Source: Uloborus plumipes (lineage: Eukaryota > Arthropoda > Arachnida > Araneae > Uloboridae). Taken from it: 64,000 nucleotides of DNA. The notes under the pieces are model-generated. The model was not told where the DNA came from, searched no databases, and worked only from the letters and a program-made list of their open reading frames with translations. The stretch is taken from NCBI GenBank assembly GCA_038373865.1, contig JAXGGA010002989.1, forward strand, positions 1 through 64,000, given 5' to 3'. Position numbers and translations under genes: made by a program. Below, one piece after another: positions 11,575 to 24,020 of the stretch; the first letter of the stretch is position 1, and every line of letters begins with the position of its first letter.

Positions 11575-12826
11575 GTCTAAAGTAAAATGTCAAAGTAAAC
11601 TTTATTTTTTTTTCAATTTTATTGTGAAATGTAAGTATTTTCAATATTACCAAACTGTTTCGCACCTTCTACACCAAATACACGACTGTTGTAGAAACAC
11701 GAGGTTTAAAATTTAGTGTATTGATTTCATGTTTCCTTGTAGCAGTTGATAACAAATATATGTCGTAATATATTTATTTGCTTAAAATAATCCACATTTT
11801 TGTTTAAAACCCAATTTCATCCATCCAAGCTATTTTTTCAATTCCAATTGTACTACTAGTATTGACAACATATGATGGCAATGACAGGGAAGAGGGACCT
11901 TACAATCGTATTTAAAGAAGGGCACAGTGCCAGAACGGCAGTGAACCTTTTCTCTGAGAAAAACAGTTACTGCAAGAATTTTTCAAAAACGCGGAAACAA
12001 AGGAATATATTACATTGCCACAGGAAGTTAAGCTGCTGTAAGGTATACGTCATAATAAAAGCACTAGTTGTTCAACAGAATTTAGTACCGCTTTTAAAAT
12101 TTAGCCAATTATGCGATGTTTATTGTTGTGCACTTTTGCTTTTTTCACCATATTTACTGTGAAGCGAATTAACAAAAAGAGCTGTGGTTCTCGGAAGAGG
12201 CAGGAATTGGCTACATTGTAAAAATAATCTTATATTATTGAACCCTTTTCCCTGAGTCGGTTATACCCAGTTATTAGTTTCATTACTATTCTATAGATGA
12301 CAAGAAATGCAGAGATAGTGGCAGAAAATACTCAGAAAAAGAGATATAGTTAGGTAATTAACACGTTAGCTGCCATGCCAGTCAAACTGACTCTGATGTA
12401 ACTAACTCTGAACTTACCGTTTAGGCCGTGTCAGCTGTCGATGGCTGACACTGAACTTTCCGTTTAGGTCGCTGGTTTTATCGTTGACTGAACGTATACA
12501 ATTCGATATGAACCTGAAAAAATATATTATTGATAGATTCAGAATCGTATCACCATGTATTTAAATATTACTCATTTCAAATTTCAATAAATTCACACAT
12601 TGGAACAATATACCAGTGTCTTTCAATACCTTTGAACTGTGCTTGTGATCTAATCGGAATTTCCTCAGAAATGTATGGAAAAACTAACATTGGCCTTTAC
12701 CTATTTTTTTTTTTCAGGATTACTATTGATATTTTTCAAAGCTATAACACTCGCAATTATTTAAGCAAGAAGTCGTAACTCATTTTTTCTTAAATATATG
12801 TATATTTTTATAACGATAATACCCAT
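11575..12826. other. No gene seen; possible TTAA-type transposon end near 12358
   Basis: The sequence TTAACACGTTAGCTGCCATG (about 12358) resembles the end of TTAA-targeting piggyBac-like elements. A short direct repeat with a 47-bp period follows (GAACTTACCGTTTAGG, then GAACTTTCCGTTTAGG). Between them is a small hairpin, GTGTCAGC...GCTGACAC (about 12428-12451). I could not find the matching other end, so this is a solo end at best. Confidence 0.3.
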
Positions 12827-13182
12827 ACGCGCGAAAACTAGGAATTTGATTGTTATTTCAAACAATTGTAAAATTATACCTGATATCATGCAATTTTACT
12901 TCAAGTTTTTGGAGCTAAAATATTTCTGCCTTAGTCCAGCATTTCGCTTCGATTCTATTATTGGACGCATATTTGATGCTCCTGATGCCGTAATCATTTT
13001 TTCAACACACTTATAGGCGTAACTCACAATACACGCACACGCGCGAAAACTATGAATTTGATTCTTATTTCAAAAAATTCCAAATTATACCTGATATCAT
13101 GCAATTTTACTTACAGTTTTCGGACCTAAGATATTTCTGCCTAAGTCCAGCAGTCCTGCATTTCGCTTCGATTCTGTTCAAC
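12827..13182. repeat. Direct duplication of about 140 bp
   Basis: The stretch starting at 12827 (landmark ACGCGCGAAAACTA) recurs from 13039, at an offset of 212 bp. The copies share ATTATACCTGATATCATGCA and ATTTCGCTTCGATTCT. They differ by several substitutions and a 9-bp insertion in the second copy. A second short repeat, CTCCTGATGCCGTAATCAT, occurs at about 12979 and 13551, so the duplication may once have been larger. No coding frame is shared. Confidence 0.75.
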
Positions 13183-16030
13183 TGCGTACATATGCATATT
13201 AATGATTTCTTGTAGCTTACCATAAAAAATAAAAAAATACATTCATGAGAACGAATGCGTAGTTTGAAATAAGAATAGACTTGCGCTCACTAGAAAAGAT
13301 ATTAACCGTGCTCAGGGAAAGCTGGATTCGAGAAGGTCGAAAGCACAACATTTACCTTTTTGATATTTGCTCTGCGAGCGCTATTTGATTCGACGCATAT
13401 ACAATTCAGTCATCCAGTAATGCTCAGCTTAACTGTGCAATCCTAGAATTACGGCGTGGCATCATTATCTCAAAACCCTAGCGAGAGCACGAATCCCCGG
13501 CTTCAGTAATGTTACCGTAGTCGAGCAAACATAATCTCACTACGGACTGCTCCTGATGCCGTAATCATAGTTGAAATCAACCTTGGAGGTAATTAGTTGC
13601 CTTCAAATATTTAGACTGCATGCTCCTGTGGAGATCAAAATAGTTTCCGCCGAGCAATATGATAGTCGACGGACGGACCACGTCACATGCATTCTGTCCG
13701 ATGACAATGCGTTTAGGGGCCGAAGGGTATCTTCGGTTTCTAAACGCATTGTCTTTCCTCGAATCATTTAGCCCTCTGCCGAAGTAGCTATTCATTTCGA
13801 TCCAATCAGATGTTGCTGGTGGAGGGGGCGTAATATCTGCTCGATAATTACAGTCAGGGAAATGTGTTAACAGAGCGCAAACCATTTCATTTGTATTCAT
13901 GATTAAGAAATTGTCAAAGCCGGTCTCGTCTACCTTGCTGGAGTGTCGTTTGTCAAAAACAATCACTCGCTAAGTAATGGTCGAATCGGAGGCATTTGCT
14001 TTAAATGCAAAATCGAGCATTAATAACGTAATTTCTACTTCTAATATGTGTGCACATCAAACGAGGCTGTTTGTCGTCATGTTCAGCAATCTGTGCATTG
14101 TGCACCTGCAGCTTTAAATTAAGTACGTCTGTAAAAACACCTTCTTAAGCAAATTTAAAACCGGACAAAAAATTTAAAATAAACAAAAGCTAAAAATAAA
14201 AATGATGTATGAGACATAATTAAAGTATGTTTCAGATTTACGCATAAATGATATCTTGGTTCGATAAAATTTTTTTTTAGTATTTCGTTCTAATAATTTT
14301 ATGATTGAATGTAAAAAAGATTTACATTTTAATTTTATTAGTCGTTCTGTTGTGTATCCCTAGGATTTAATATTTTTTCCGTTGACAAAAAGTGCTTCAA
14401 AATACTGCATTAGAGGTTTATGCTTAAATCAGTATTAGTTGACTTATAGTTTAATTCCATATTTTTTTTAAGCTGCAAGATGCAAGACAGAATATATATT
14501 TTCAATTAAAAGATAACACTAAATTAAAATGTATTTCATATGGGTAAAGAGTTATGAACGCCCTTTATTTCTGATTTTAAATGTTTGTGAAGTTTCTTTT
14601 AGTTTTCGTCGCTGTGAAGCTTTTAATAACTAAGCAATTAAGCACATACTATTTAACGAACTTTCTCGGTAAAATTTTAATTACGGTTCCATTACTCACA
14701 ATTTCTATATGCTCTTCTCTCGAAACATTTTCATATTTTGTACGTAACTTATTTCTTTTTTAACTCTTTCTCTTTTTTATCAAGAAGTTGTGAGTCTTTT
14801 TCTTTGAGGTAGAAAAATATCTTGTTAAGAATAAGCAGATGTGTATCATTTAGGTTTTAAAACTTTTTTTTATTTCAAAAATGGCGAGAAAATTTGGTGT
14901 TTATTTCTCAGTCAGGATAAGCTGAAACACAACAAGCCTTTTCCCTTTTTTCTTAAATCCAGGACAACGGTACCGGTACTCTCAAGCAATGGAAAACTTC
15001 TTTCAAAATAGGAGCAAGAGAAGCGTATCAGATTTTTTTCAGACACCACGATTTGAAATTTTCCAGGAGGCATTATGACCCAATCCCCAGCTTAAGGCTC
15101 TCCGTTCCCTTGGAAACTGCATCTGGAAGCGAAAAATTGAACATGCACCACGACTAGGAAGGGCAAGGAGAATGTATCTTGAATGAGAAATAAAGTCAGT
15201 CGAGAACATATTTTCCCCGCTATGGAGCCTCGTACCAAACAGCGAATGTACTTTTGACAGAAGCAAACAGTAAATTACGTTTTCCCAGCACCAAAAGGCG
15301 AGGTATGATGCTACAGATCCCGAAAGCTCTTAATAAATCCCAGATGTGAACCTGCAAGTTTGGTAAAGGTTTGAACCATCTGTTCTCCGCCCTGTGTGTT
15401 GTATATTTAATGATTATATCTTGCTTTTCTCTGCGATCTCAAACGTGTTCCAATTTGAGAAGTATCTTCGGAGGAGAAGAAACTTCTCTAATCCAGCGAC
15501 ACTGAACTCGGTGGGATTATTGGAACTCGGGAAATATTATTCGATTCAGTGACTAATATTTTGATGAAACTGTTCCTTCTTATTTGGAGGACTCTTAATT
15601 CCTGCTCCAGAAGAAGATTTAAAGGCGGGCAAAAGATGATTGTTTTGAACCCGTTATTTACAAATTTTTCCGTTTAATCTCTCATTCTTGAGACAGATAC
15701 ATTTTGAAAACTTTTCTGAAGTGAAACAGTAAAATGTGCAGCGGTTTATCATTTTAGATTTAATTTTTGAAGTGAAGATCATTTAATTTTAATGCGCATG
15801 AAAGCTTGATTCAAAAAGGCGAAAAGGTCATTTTCAACTTCAATAAAGAGCTCACAGATTGATATAATTAATAATAAATATGCTAGTAGTAAAATTCCAG
15901 GAAAATGTAGAGGCGAGTCTAATTGCAAATTAATAAAGGTAGTTTGTTGCGAAGTTAAAACTGTTTGAATAAACGTGGTTTTAATGTATGTTAATACATC
16001 CCGATTTAATACAGGTACAAGCCACATTGA
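13183..16030. other. No gene seen; GC-richer islands and a hairpin
   Basis: Two GC-richer stretches (about 13320-13970 and 14980-15330) interrupt AT-rich DNA. The first carries the strong inverted repeat at 13702-13752 and overlapping frames of 66 codons (plus) and 129 codons (minus) that mirror each other through the hairpin. I recognise no protein in either island. Confidence 0.4.
13702..13752. repeat. Perfect-stem short inverted repeat
   Basis: GACAATGCGTTTA at the left pairs exactly with TAAACGCATTGTC at the right. An inner pair, CCGAAG/CTTCGG, lies in register, so a long hairpin of about 51 nt can form. It could be the core of a tiny MITE or a structured RNA. Nothing else in the sequence decides this. 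Confidence 0.6.
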
Positions 16031-16398
16031 ATACCTTTTCATTTAATCGAGGGATCATTGTCATCGAGGGATCGCTCCCTCGATGACGTCATGAAACAAT
16101 GCAAAATCTTGATTTTTCAAAACGTCATAACTCGGTCAATTTTTGTGGTCGAAGAGTGATTTTTTCTAGTTTTAAACGTTACAGTGTCAAGAATGTTTTA
16201 CTAAATATGTTTGATAGGACTGGGGGGCTGTATAAAAATTTAAATTTCGTAACTCTTGCAAAATTTAATTTTTTTAAAAACATTGAATAGACTCAAAATT
16301 CCTTACGTAATTTGGAGATTTTTTCATAAATAAACTATATGCTTATCTCTAACGGTTTAGAAATTAGCTATTGGTCCACGATTGGAGTAGACACCCTG
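16031..16398 (+). mobile_element. One-armed copy of the CAGGGTGTC foldback family
   Basis: From about 16195 to 16398 the sequence closely matches the right arm of the foldback at 38710-39094. Landmarks are GACTGGGGGGCTGTATAAAA, then GTAATTTGGAGATTTTTTC, and the end GAGTAGACACCCTG followed by TA. The matching left arm is absent. It is replaced by unrelated sequence that includes a perfect 11-bp stem (TCATCGAGGGA/TCCCTCGATGA at 16061-16086). The start given is approximate. This is either a truncated copy or the unrearranged parent type, with the palindrome at 38.7 kb arising by inverted duplication of this end. Confidence 0.7.
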
Positions 16399-16400
16399 TA

Positions 16401-19400
16401 TGTATGCATATATAACATTTCAAATTTACTTAACAGTGAGTTAGATTTAAACATTATAAGGAAAAATAATGCCTCATTATTTGTTATAGAGACGGATAGA
16501 AAATACAGTTATTTTCTTCTCGTTGCTCTTTTTAAACTTGTCTTTGATAACAGAGTATGACTGTAGAATCCGACCTATTAAAAAAAAAAAAAAAAAAAAA
16601 AGCACTTATTTTCAGGAGAGAAATAAATAGATATTTTTCAACGTAATTAACAATTTTACTTGACTCAGAGCATTAAAGAAGATCATTTTGACAATAAGGT
16701 AGAGTATGAAGTTAATTAACCGCTTCGGACCAATATTCATATAAAACAATGCATTTGACGTAGATAGCCAAATAATAATTGTATATAAGTTGAAAATGAT
16801 TTTTGTGCAAAACGAAGTTTGTTTAAAAATTATAAAATCGCGATAAGGTTTCTCCTTTTGCATTACGTGTGTACATTTTTTAACCCTAATTTTTATTTAA
16901 CGCAGTATTCCTATGCAAATCAAAAAATAAGTAAGCTCATATTTTCCCTGAGTCAATTTCAGTTTAATTTGATTATATTAAATTATATATTGATAAAATA
17001 TAAATTATAATACCGTATCATTGATGTCATTTTCCGTGAAAGAGGCATAATTTCCGCTGCACGAACATTCGAAAACAAATGGAGAGTTCACCAGAAATTC
17101 CCCAAGTTGGTAACCGGTCCTATTATTACGCCTCTGCCCGCTGTCCGGCTAGAAATTGCACCTTCTGTCAGCTTTTCTTCCCTCGTGGTAATTGCAGTGA
17201 ACGATCAAGCTTCATGCAATTTCTTTTCCGCTTTGGTCTTTAGTTCCTGTTAGATAAAAAGGGTTAGTCAAACTATACGTTGCCGGTGCAACTTAAGGGG
17301 CGGTCTATGCCTAGCCGAAAGAAGTTTATTATCAGAGTTGAAGGAGAATAAGCCTGACCGGGGTAAAAGGAAATGAGAGTTGAAAGCAAGTGGATGAGGA
17401 AAAAGAAATAACAACAAACCACATTCCATTCCTAAAAATTGTGAATACGTTAGACTGGTCGGTCATTACAGTTAAGGAAGAAAAGTAAAAGGAAAAACGA
17501 AATGGAAAAAGAAGTCTTCCAAAATCTATATAGCCAGTTTTTGAAATGCGTTTTGAAATTATGGGGAAGTTTTTTTATTGGAGATCTTTCGTTTAATTAT
17601 AGTTTACCAAGCCGGAATTTTATCAGCGTCCTTTTGGAAGAAAAGGGAGAAAGAGAGAGAAAATTGGCCGCTTTACCTTTCAGAAAATTTTCCTACATGG
17701 TGCGAGAGACAACCACTTTACCTACACATCCCTCTTCATCAACTTATGCTACGCTGTTCAGCTATAAATATAATTTCAGAGTAAAGCATTAGGATTAAAG
17801 TCGATGCCCAAGTAAATGTATGAGTCCTCTCGACAATTAGCGTTGATTTTCAAAAGAAATGTTTTAATTACTAGTGGAAAACACATTATTCAGTTGCATT
17901 GTAAAAAAAAAAGGAAATTGTCCTTTTTCCGCATGATTTGGGTTAACTGTTAGTCGTAATATTGGATTCCCTAATGTTGTTTCTTACCTCCAGAGGTTGA
18001 GGCAAAAAATACAGAGGTGATTTTGAAAGATGTGTCCAGAAATGGATTCCAGCAAGTTTTTGAAGACAGGAAAACGATATGCCAAAAGAATTGCGTGTAA
18101 TGGGGACTGTTTTGAAAAATACCATTAGCATTTGGAGGATTAGTTCATATAATTATGCTACATTAGTTCGTTGTGCTCATTCTTTATTGAACAACCCTCC
18201 TACTTATCTTGACATGCTGGAATAAGTTGGTTTAGATCGCTTAGTTAGAATTCTATTTGATCGGCCTTGCAGTGAAATGAAATTTTATTCTTTTGGGTAA
18301 AGCTACTTTTACTTCTAATTATCAACTAATATTACGAGCAAAAATGAAAAATGAAGCTCTGTCTTTAAGTCAACAAGTTCTGAACTGAAAACAAGCCAAC
18401 AAGTTCTGAACTATAAAATTGCATAAAATTGCTACAGACAGTTAGCAACTCTGTGATTGGCCCATTGAAAAACAGACCTTCTCTCTTCTCCCGTTGATAT
18501 ATAACTATTGGTACATTTTAAGAAATGCTTCAAATGAGAAAAATAAAAAGAAACAAATAAAACAAAATAAAGTAAAATGACAAAAAAAAAAATCATCCGT
18601 TTCGGAAGTTCTTTCTTTTTAGTCGTATATTACATAATTGAGCAGCAGTGCCTTCTAAGCAGAGTTATAAATTACAAATCAAAAGCTAAAAAAACATGTA
18701 CTGGGGGGGGGGGAGAGAATAGAAAACGTAGCTTGGGATAAAGTTTAAATGGAGCTTCAGTCGAAATTGGGCAATTACAAGAATAAAGGAATCATATACG
18801 TAATATTTCTCTTTTTGGTAGCATAATAATTGCCATGATATTCCGACGTCGCAATTTCTAGAAGTAATTCACAGAAGCCACAATGACCATTTCTATTCAG
18901 CAACGAGCTAGCCTACGTAAGAGTGGCAGCACCGTTCATCCTACACAAAACACTTCCAAAATCAAACGCCCGAGGCCCAAGCTGCAAGAATTCCTGTTGC
19001 GATTTTGATGCCGTCAAATCACCGATGCTATAAATCTTGCCCCATGTTAGCAACCTAGTGTAATTATCTTTCACTTTTTTGTAGTTTACGCTGAGGGAAA
19101 ATAAAAAAGAGACTAAAATGGCACTGGTGACATATTGAAGTCTCTTTGATGAATGCTTTCGGATTCCTGTCACATGACCTTGATGGTCTGGGAAGCAGCG
19201 GAAGAAAAATGCACTTCAGGAGATGCATTTGATTTTAATGAAGGGAAATTACACGTTGTATCTAAATAATAAACTTCTCTATCGAATTAGCTGTAGTCAG
19301 CGAGATATTTTACGCGTATCAAGGGTCTGTCGGTCCTAAAGTACTTATTTCGATAAGTTCTGGGAAATTCGCAGTGGACCAAAGCACTCATTTGGCCGCT

Positions 19401-19706
19401 CAGTAACTGCCATCTGGAAAGTAATGGCACTAATTTTGTAGTTTTAGTATGCTTTTAGAATAATGATGGTAATTTAGTATGCGAACATTATTATTCGCCG
19501 AGAATTCATGTGAGTTTTTATTAAAAAAAATCAATGCGATTAATCCTTGTTGGTATGGTGATGGACTAAACTGAGAAAGGATAAATGTAAAAAGGATGAG
19601 ACATTTTTAATGGTGAAATAGATGATGATTACTCTATAATCTTCGTATTAAGTCAGTTACTTAAAAGAATAGAGTCTACATAAAAAGGAAAAACGAAAGG
19701 AACAGC
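16401..19706. other. No gene seen; GC-richer island 17020-17350
   Basis: AT-rich sequence with poly(A) at about 16578-16601. The stretch 17020-17350 is richer in G+C and has no significant reading frame. The frames at 17502-17792 are low-confidence chance frames. A G-tract lies near 18703-18712. Confidence 0.4.
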
Positions 19707-21372
<1,666 letters not shown>

Positions 21373-22171
21373 TATATATATATGTATATTAGGGTGATTC
21401 AAAAAAAATTTTTTTTGAATTTCTCTGGTCTTACCCCGCAGTTTTTTTACACTATTCATGAATGTGATGTATGTAAAATTTTAGCTCAATTGAATAATAT
21501 TTAGAGGTCGCTCAACGCGATCGAATTCTGTTGAAAATTAGCAATTTCGAGAGTTGGAGTATATAGCTTCATTACCCGAAATAATATTATTCTTCATATA
21601 AAATGGAATAACTTAAAACGTTAGTTTACTCTACTAAGTAATTAGTCAATAAAATAATAGCTCAAAGTGAGTTGTAACGATTACCCCCCCCCCCCCGCTC
21701 CAAAGCTGCATTATCTCTTACCTGAGTTTGGGTAGAAAATGCAGCTGCAAGCTCGGGCTGTGGTTTCTGTTTTCTTTTCGGTTGTTTGAGGTGTATGAGT
21801 TTATTTGGCTAAAACACCTAGCATCCACTCTAGACAGGGCCCAGTATAAGTGACAGAAAGCCACTTTGATAGTAGCTGCTACAGTACAAAGTATGGGTCA
21901 AAATGGGGAGGATTTGACAACGTCCATAAAACGGTAAATGCAAACTATTCGCTCTGAATTGGCCGTTAACTTACAAAAGTCGTTTAAATCTAGGACTTCC
22001 TTTGATAGTTCACTGGAACGAAACACTTATGCAAAATATATTGGGAAAATGAAGGATGATCGGCGGGTTTCATACCAGTATTAGTATCAGGACCACAAGC
22101 ATTGATGATTTACTTCTGGGTTCTAGTAAGTTAGTCAGGCATTGGAATTGCTACGGAAAATGCTGCTATAC

Positions 22172-23226
22172 GATAACCAGTTAGATAAATGGGAACTTAC
22201 TGAGCTCGTACGTGGTATGTGTTTCAATACGACATGCATTGCCGGTACTAAAGTTGGAGCATGTTTGAACTTGGGGAAAAAAAACTAGGGAAGCAACTTT
22301 TATATTGTGCTTTCCGCCATTATATTTTAGACATTGTGTTTTCTGTGGTATTACAACCGAAATCTATTCTACTCTTGGTCTCTCGGTATTTTAACCGATA
22401 AACCAAGAAATAGGTAGAATTGGGGTATTTGATTGCGTGCAATGTCAGATGCGATGTTCACGCAATTGCGTGGAACCATCCACTGCCATTGGATCTACAA
22501 TACTGCTTTTTAAGCGGTTTTAGCAATCATAGTCCAGAATAAAACATTCTAATTTTAAACCTGGAGTGAGGAACGATGAGGTTGAGGAGTTGGTAGCACA
22601 TTCAGAGCAACGTGCAACTAGTAATGGAAGTTGCGCAAAGTTAACTTCTGATGACCCATGTAAAAGAAGTGTCCAAGGAAGATACTAGAGCTTAGTGCGA
22701 TTTTCTTGAGCAGAGCACCTTCTCTTGGTGTATGTTTTCGTGTCCCAGGAGTGGTTCCTCGTGTTATATCTGTGTTAAAGATTCTTTATGGCTTCAAGTT
22801 ATGGATATTTCCCAACCAGTTCAAACTTGCAGCTGGACAAACAAAAGGTATTCGTAACATATGAATGTGATTTCTTTCACATTCTTATCGTTAATGGGAA
22901 AGAATATCTAAGAGCTGGGTTCCCAGCAACCCTTTTTGTGCAAGCACTAAGAAATGATTTGGAATATTTTTAGCGTCCTTATTCATGTAAAGAAGAAACT
23001 CAAAATATATCAGCTGTTTGATCCTGAGCATTCGAATCTTTAAGATAGCTACCAACAAGGCTTTATACTACCAAAGAAACTGAGGATTGTAAACGACAAT
23101 ACGGAGCGTGGCATGGCCCTTATTGAAGCATTTGTTAAGACTATCACTAACGACGAAAAACAAAGACAGTGTCTTCTTCAAGTGGTACAGGAACACAGAA
23201 AAGGTTTCAAAGTTGCAAAAAAGTAA
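22172..23226 (+). pseudogene. Decayed transposase-like gene of the AGGGTGATTC element
   Basis: Three separated segments read as one protein family. At 22172 the frame gives KWELTELVRGMCFNTTC, then TKVGACLNLG. Near 22733 it gives FRVPGVV.RVISVLKILYGF followed by KLWIFPNQFKL. At 23083-23226 it gives RIVNDNTERGMALIEAF and QRQCLLQVVQEHRKGF before a stop. I recall this segment order (CFDTT..KxGAC, then FRAPGA..ARWMAK and SLKIW.FR.QFKL, then a VND.AERG tail) from transposon-encoded proteins repeated in arthropod and other invertebrate genomes, but I cannot name the superfamily. Several stops and frame changes break it. The aspartate of the usual CFDTT is asparagine here. It is non-functional. Confidence 0.65.
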
Positions 23227-23560
23227 CCTTAAAAAGTATTGCAAGAATTAATGAGCGAATTACTATATATTTAATGTATTTAAATTTGTTTTTTATATTT
23301 TTTCCGTATTTGATTAGTTTTCATACTTTTCTGCATTTCATTGGTTTTTCAGATATATAGTTCATTTTGTGATTGCACGCTTTTTTTCTTCGGAGATATA
23401 AAAAAGCAATAAAGTAACTTTATTATTATTATTATTTACGTTCGCATTTGTGCCACTATCACAAAATTTGAAGTACTCCTAAATGTAAATATAGTTTACT
23501 AAAATTTTGGGCGAATAATTCAGTGTATATAAAGGGCCTAAATAAGACGGTAAGACGAAT

Positions 23561-23910
23561 AAAAATACAAAGGCTACTTTTTTCTATAGATATCATTTAC
23601 GATCACGTTTTTGTCAATATCACGAAATTTCAAGGCGTTTGAGCGACCTCTAAATATTAATATATTTTGCCAAAATTTTGCACAAATAATCAGTGTATAT
23701 AGTGGCACAAAATAAGAGGGTAAGACGCACAAAAATACAAAGGCTACTTTTTTCTATAGATATCATTTACGATCACGTTTTTGTCAATATCACGAAATTT
23801 CAAGGCGTTTGAGCGACCTCTAAATATTAATATATTTTGCCAAAATTTTGCACAAATAATCAGTGTATATAGTGGCACAAAATAAGAGGGTAAGACGCAC
23901 AAAAATACAA
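23561..23910. repeat. 170-bp tandem repeat in the transposon right end
   Basis: The unit starting AAAAATACAAAGGCTACTTT at 23561 recurs at 23731, and the next start lies at 23901. The exact period is 170 bp. The two full units are nearly identical, and a more diverged partial unit precedes them (from about 23460). They are extra copies of the element's own subterminal region, which in many DNA transposons holds transposase-binding sites. Confidence 0.9.
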
Positions 23911-23946
23911 AGTTTATTTTTTTCCATACATTTCTGAATCACCCTA

Positions 23947-23949
<3 letters not shown>

Positions 23950-24018
<69 letters not shown>
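23950..24018. repeat. (TA)n microsatellite ending in a G-run
   Basis: About 70 bp of TA repeats directly follow the transposon right end and run into GGGGGGG. Confidence 0.95.

Positions 24019-24020
<2 letters not shown>

Larger units (their letters stand above)
21391..23945 (+). mobile_element. 2.56 kb DNA transposon with AGGGTGATTC ends
   Basis: The left end AGGGTGATTCA pairs with the right end TGAATCACCCT. The match can be extended one to three bases outward (ATT/AAT). Weaker inverted similarity runs about 150 bp inward, around the landmark ATTTAGAGGTCGCTC (left) and GAGCGACCTCTAAAT (right). The right end carries extra tandem copies of its subterminal region. The interior holds a decayed transposase-like gene on the plus strand. 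The flanks are (TA)n-like, so the target-site duplication cannot be read with certainty (GTAT is possible on both sides). I cannot assign the superfamily. Confidence 0.75.

Noticed and set aside
13577..13966. 129-codon minus-strand frame
   Set aside because: It crosses the strong hairpin at 13702-13752, overlaps a plus-strand frame, and has no recognisable domain.
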